From: UBA1724 sp051884615
GTDB lineage: Bacteria; Verrucomicrobiota; Lentisphaeria; Oligosphaerales; Oligosphaeraceae
Assembly: GCA_051884615.1 (NCBI GenBank)
Contig: JBJEVT010000005.1
Location: 1-24,060 of the forward strand
Direction: 5' to 3'
Length of the DNA stretch: 24,060 nucleotides
Positions 20,823-24,060 of the stretch are shown in pieces. Position 1 is the first letter of the stretch. Each line of letters opens with the position of its first letter. Under the pieces are notes generated by a model. It worked only from the letters and a program-made list of their open reading frames with translations. It made no database searches and was not told the origin of the DNA. The position numbers were made by a program, and so were the translations under genes.

Positions 20823-22649
20823 ATGGAACAAACGACTGCTTCTTCCCGGACCCATGAGCAGGAGAATCGGGTGTGGGAGTTTTACAGGCCGGACGGGGAA
20901 TTGGTCAACCGTCTGATGGACGAGGCTTCGGTTTCCCGCCCCATAGGGCTGGTGCTGGCCGCCCGGGGGGTGACGCCGGAGACGGTGCAGGACTTCCTCC
21001 ATCCGGAGATGGAGAACCTCGGGGATCCGTACCTGCTGCCGGGCACCCGGGACGCCGCCCGCCGCCTCTGGGAGGCGATTCAGAAGAACCAGCGGATCAT
21101 GATCCATGGGGACTACGACACGGACGGGATCACCGCCACGGCGCTGCTGGCGTGGGTCCTCCGGGAGAACGGAGCCCAGGTCACCTGCTATCTGCCCCAC
21201 CGCATCGACGACGGCTACGGCCTGACGGCGGATTCCATCAACAAGAACGCCAAGGGGCGCTGCGACCTCCTGGTGACGGTGGACTGCGGCATCACCAGCT
21301 ACGACGCGGTGGACGCCGCCCGCGCCATCAACCTGGATTTGATCATCACGGACCACCACACCCCCGGCCCCACGCCTCTGCACGGCGGGGTTTCCGGCGT
21401 GGGCTCCATCGGCCTGGGGCTGCCGGCGGACACGGGCTCCAAGGAATGGATGGTGGTGGTGGACCCCAAGCTCCCCGGGGCGCCCAAGGGCACCGAGGAC
21501 CTGGCGGGCGTGGGCGTGGCCTACAAGGTGGCCTCCGCTTTCCTGAAATACGGACGGGAGCAGGGCATCGGGGGAGAGGACACCGACCTCCATGCGGTGC
21601 TGGACCTGGTGGCCCTGGGCACGGTGGCGGACATCGTCCCCCTCCTCCACGAGAACCGGATTCTGGTGCGCCAGGGGCTGCGGGTGCTCTCCATGCAGAC
21701 CCGTCCCGGCGTCCATGAACTATGCGACATCGCCAAGGTGGGGGAATCCCTGGCCACCAGCGACATCACCTATCGGCTGGCTCCCCGGATCAACGCCACC
21801 GGGCGCATGGGGGACCCCACGGACTCCCTCCGTCTGCTGGAGGCCCACGACGTGGAGAAGGCCAAGGAGCTGGCGGGCATCCTGGACCATCTGAACCGGG
21901 AGCGCCAGAGCATCGAGGAGCAGGTGGTGATGGAGGCCGAGGAGCAGATCGCCCGGCGCTACCGCATCGGGACCCCCCACGGGCTGGATGTGGCCCGCTC
22001 CCTGGTGGTGTGGAGCGACTCCTGGCACCAGGGCGTGGTGGGCATCGTGGCCAGCCGCCTGACCCGCCGCTACCACCGACCCAGCGTGGTGCTCACCCGG
22101 GACCCCTCCGGTCAGTTCACCGGCAGCGCCCGCTCCCTCCGCACCCTGAATCTGGTGCAGGTGCTGGACGAATGCAAGGACACCCTCATCCGCTTCGGGG
22201 GACACGCCATGGCCGCCGGACTCTCCCTGGAGGAGGACAGCCTGGAGAAGTTCTGCCAGGAATTCGACGCCGCCGTCCAGAAGGTGCTGGGCATCGAGTC
22301 CATGCAGCCCATCCTCTCCATCTGCGGCGAGGTGGCCTTCGCGGAGATGGACGAGGTCTTCTTCCAGGAGCTGAAGGACCTGGAGCCCTTCGGACACGGA
22401 AACACCGAACCCATCTTCATCACCCGGGGCGTGATGCCGGAGCGCACCCACCGGGCGGGACGGGACCACACCCGGGGCACCGTGCGGGACACCGCCGGAA
22501 ACCGGATGCAGTTCATCGCCTTCTCCCGCCTCCCCGAGGAGCTGCCCCCTGGACCGTGGGACATCGTCTACTCCCCCCATATCAACCACTTCCATGACAC
22601 GGAGGTGCCCCAGCTCCGCATCCACGACATCCGCCGGGCCTCCGTCTAG
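20823..22649 (+). CDS. recJ: Single-stranded-DNA-specific 5'-3' exonuclease RecJ
   Basis: The 608-residue product carries the DHH phosphoesterase motifs: HGDYDTDG (95-102), VDCG (153-156), TDHH (176-179) and ALGTVADIVPL (264-274), then RINATGRMGD (322-331). The DHHA1 part has QGVVGIVASR (403-412) and GGHAMAAG (459-466). LEPFGHGN (520-527) introduces the C-terminal OB-fold. RecJ degrades single-stranded DNA with manganese or magnesium in recombination and base-excision or mismatch repair. Between the DHH motif and VVVDPKLPGA there is an extra stretch of about 25 residues (183-209), rich in Gly, compared with the usual DHHxPGxxLPxAxAVVNPK. A strong promoter and the AAGGAAGGAA SD precede it, and adhE is divergent. 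It is followed by the aminotransferase gene 52 bases downstream. Confidence 0.97.
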   Translation: MEQTTASSRTHEQENRVWEFYRPDGELVNRLMDEASVSRPIGLVLAARGVTPETVQDFLHPEMENLGDPYLLPGTRDAARRLWEAIQKNQRIMIHGDYDTDGITATALLAWVLRENGAQVTCYLPHRIDDGYGLTADSINKNAKGRCDLLVTVDCGITSYDAVDAARAINLDLIITDHHTPGPTPLHGGVSGVGSIGLGLPADTGSKEWMVVVDPKLPGAPKGTEDLAGVGVAYKVASAFLKYGREQGIGGEDTDLHAVLDLVALGTVADIVPLLHENRILVRQGLRVLSMQTRPGVHELCDIAKVGESLATSDITYRLAPRINATGRMGDPTDSLRLLEAHDVEKAKELAGILDHLNRERQSIEEQVVMEAEEQIARRYRIGTPHGLDVARSLVVWSDSWHQGVVGIVASRLTRRYHRPSVVLTRDPSGQFTGSARSLRTLNLVQVLDECKDTLIRFGGHAMAAGLSLEEDSLEKFCQEFDAAVQKVLGIESMQPILSICGEVAFAEMDEVFFQELKDLEPFGHGNTEPIFITRGVMPERTHRAGRDHTRGTVRDTAGNRMQFIAFSRLPEELPPGPWDIVYSPHINHFHDTEVPQLRIHDIRRASV

Positions 22650-22701
22650 TCCCCCTCTCCTCCACCCCCCACGATCCCCCTTTCCCCAGGACCCCTCCTC
22701 C

Positions 22702-23814
22702 ATGAGCATTCCCTTACTGGACCTGAAACAGCAGTACACCGCCATCCAGGCTGAACTTCTTCCCCGGCTGGAAGAGCTCTGCGCCAGCCAGCAGTTCATC
22801 CTGGGTCCCAAGGTCCAGGAACTGGAGGAGAAGGTGGCGCAGGTGTGCGGCGGCGCCTTCGCCTGCGGCGTCTCCTCCGGCTCCGACGCCCTCCAGATCG
22901 CCCTGATGGCGGAGGGAGTGGGCCCGGGGGACGAGGTGATCACCTCCCCCTATACCTTCTTCGCCACCGCCGGGGCCGTCTGCCGTTATGGAGCCACCCC
23001 CGTCTTCGTGGACATCGACCCGGTGACCTACAATCTGGATGTGAGCCAGATCGAGGCAAGGATCACCTCCCGCACCCGCGCCATCATCCCCGTCCACCTC
23101 TACGGCCAGACGGCGGAGATGGGGGGCGTGCTGGAGATCGCCCGGCGCCATGGGCTGCCGGTGATCGAGGACGCCTGCCAGGCCATCGGCGCGGAATGGC
23201 AGGGAAAGCGGGTGGCCTCCTTGGGCGACTACGGCTGCCTCTCCTTCTTCCCCAGCAAGAACCTGGGCTGCTTCGGGGACGGCGGCATGGTGATCTGCAA
23301 CGATCCCGCCAAGGCCGAAAAGCTGAAGATCCTCCGCAACCATGGCATGGCCCCCCAGTATCACCACCACCTCGTCGGCAGCAATTTCCGTCTGGACGCC
23401 CTCCAGGCGCTGGTGCTCCTGGTCAAACTCCCCTATCTGGACGGCTGGACCCGGGCGCGGCAGCAGAATGCCCGGGACTACGACCGGCTCCTCCAGGACG
23501 TGGAGGGCGTGGAGACCCCCGGAATCGCCCCCTGCGCCACACGCCACGTCTTCAACCAGTATGTCATCCGCATTGGCGGAGGCCGCCGGGACCATGTGTG
23601 GCAGGGGCTGAAGGAACGGGGCATCGGCAGCGCCGTCTACTATCCCATTCCCCTCCATCTCCAGGAGTGCTTCCGCTCCCTGGGCTACCGGGAGGGGGAC
23701 TTCCCGGAAAGCGAGCGGGCGGCAAAGGAGACCCTGGCCCTTCCCATCTTCCCGGAGCTGACCCTGGCCCAGAAGGAAGAGGTGGCGCAGGCCATCCGGG
23801 AACTTCTCGCCTAG
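22702..23814 (+). CDS. DegT/DnrJ/EryC1/StrS-family sugar aminotransferase (WbpE-like)
   Basis: The 370-residue product is a PLP-dependent aminotransferase of nucleotide-sugar synthesis. IPLLDLKQQY is the typical N-terminus. GVSSGSDALQIAL (56-68) is the cofactor phosphate site, EDACQAIGA (156-164) carries D157, and SFFPSKNLGCFGDGG (181-195) holds the PLP lysine K186. YHHHLVGSNFRLDALQA (220-236) follows. The FFPSKNLGCFGDGG and YHH-x-VGxNxRLD details are closest to WbpE-type enzymes, which aminate UDP-3-keto-GlcNAcA for LPS O-antigen sugars. The exact substrate is not certain. The upstream frame extends into recJ, but the homology starts at the ATG at 22702. A C/T-rich tract and no SD precede it. 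A membrane-protein gene follows 30 bases later. Confidence 0.92.
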   Translation: MSIPLLDLKQQYTAIQAELLPRLEELCASQQFILGPKVQELEEKVAQVCGGAFACGVSSGSDALQIALMAEGVGPGDEVITSPYTFFATAGAVCRYGATPVFVDIDPVTYNLDVSQIEARITSRTRAIIPVHLYGQTAEMGGVLEIARRHGLPVIEDACQAIGAEWQGKRVASLGDYGCLSFFPSKNLGCFGDGGMVICNDPAKAEKLKILRNHGMAPQYHHHLVGSNFRLDALQALVLLVKLPYLDGWTRARQQNARDYDRLLQDVEGVETPGIAPCATRHVFNQYVIRIGGGRRDHVWQGLKERGIGSAVYYPIPLHLQECFRSLGYREGDFPESERAAKETLALPIFPELTLAQKEEVAQAIRELLA

Positions 23815-23844
23815 CGTGTCGGCTTTCCCTCGTTGCGTTCGGAA

Positions 23845-24060
23845 ATGGGAAGAAAGTCGCACAGTGCGGATTTGCGGGAAAAACCCCAGGGCAGTCTCTT
23901 CGGCGCCTACCGGAGACTTCTGGGAACCTATGCCCTGAAGCACTGGCTCCCCTTCGCCTTCGGCGTGGCCTTCGCCCTGGTGGAGGGCGGCGCCCTGATG
24001 GCGCTCTGCCGCATGGTGGGCATGGTGGCCACCGGATTGGAGGGCGGGTCGGCCTCCCCG
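23845..24060 (+). CDS. N-terminus of a probable membrane protein (perhaps an ABC exporter), cut by window end
   Basis: The frame from the ATG at 23845 stays open to the window edge (72 codons). After a basic, polar N-terminus (residues 1-32) comes a hydrophobic segment (about 34-58) beginning LPFAFGVAFALVEGGALMAL, followed by a Gly/Ser-rich loop. The pattern YRRLLGTYALKHWLPFAFGV resembles the start of MsbA-like ABC exporters, in which an elbow helix precedes TM1. No ATPase motif falls inside the window, so this is only a suggestion. GGAAA precedes the ATG closely and no good SD is seen. The position after an O-antigen-type aminotransferase suits lipid or polysaccharide export. Confidence 0.6.
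   Translation, partial: MGRKSHSADLREKPQGSLFGAYRRLLGTYALKHWLPFAFGVAFALVEGGALMALCRMVGMVATGLEGGSASP

Noticed and set aside
1..24060. CRISPR arrays, insertion sequences, integrases, phage genes or attachment sites
   Set aside because: No spaced direct repeats, transposase motifs or integrase signatures were seen. tRNA-Gln has no flanking repeat of its 3' end or integrase gene beside it.

Overview
The window is a GC-rich stretch of chromosome (composition judged by eye, not computed) whose codons end mostly in G or C. It comes from a fermentative anaerobe: it has a bifunctional AdhE, two unlike [FeFe] hydrogenases, NuoE-like mini-ferredoxins and ammonia-dependent asparagine synthetase, and no respiratory gene. 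MreB implies a rod-shaped or elongating cell. The gene families and frequent SD-poor starts would fit a gut-type PVC bacterium (Lentisphaeria/Kiritimatiellae-like), but I cannot prove the phylum from the sequence. I see no mobile element, CRISPR array or rRNA.

Layout. Minus strand, 1-3400: a coiled-coil protein with a C-terminal NYN nuclease-like domain, cut by the window edge, and asnA. Plus strand, 3679-5751: a short leader peptide packed with Phe, Tyr and Trp codons, mutually exclusive RNA stems and a perfect intrinsic terminator, followed by a DAHP synthase-prephenate dehydratase fusion. Next come tRNA-Gln(CUG), mreB, a secreted thermonuclease-like protein, a secreted thioredoxin-like protein, a sigma-70 family factor with an altered -10 recognition helix, an HD-domain phosphohydrolase and a secreted SGNH-type protein (to 12206). 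A bidirectional terminator at 12250-12279 separates these from the minus-strand block.

Minus strand, 20549 to 12307: a fermentation/redox block transcribed in the order adhE, stand-alone Rex C-terminal domain, thioredoxin-like ferredoxin, (strong terminator), HydS-type group C [FeFe] hydrogenase with PAS domain, SpoIIE/PP2C-type phosphatase (4-nt overlap with hydS), second thioredoxin-like ferredoxin, group B [FeFe] hydrogenase. Plus strand, 20823 to the end: recJ, a WbpE-like DegT aminotransferase and the start of a probable membrane protein.

Two items stand out. The first is the aromatic-amino-acid attenuator at 3679-3871: segment 1 overlaps the leader start, segment 2 can pair with segment 1 or with the terminator's 5' arm. 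The second is the adhE-Rex-ferredoxin-HydS-phosphatase-ferredoxin-hydrogenase block, which reads as a redox/H2-sensing and electron-disposal module in which a DNA-binding-free Rex domain and a catalytically altered hydrogenase may act as sensors.
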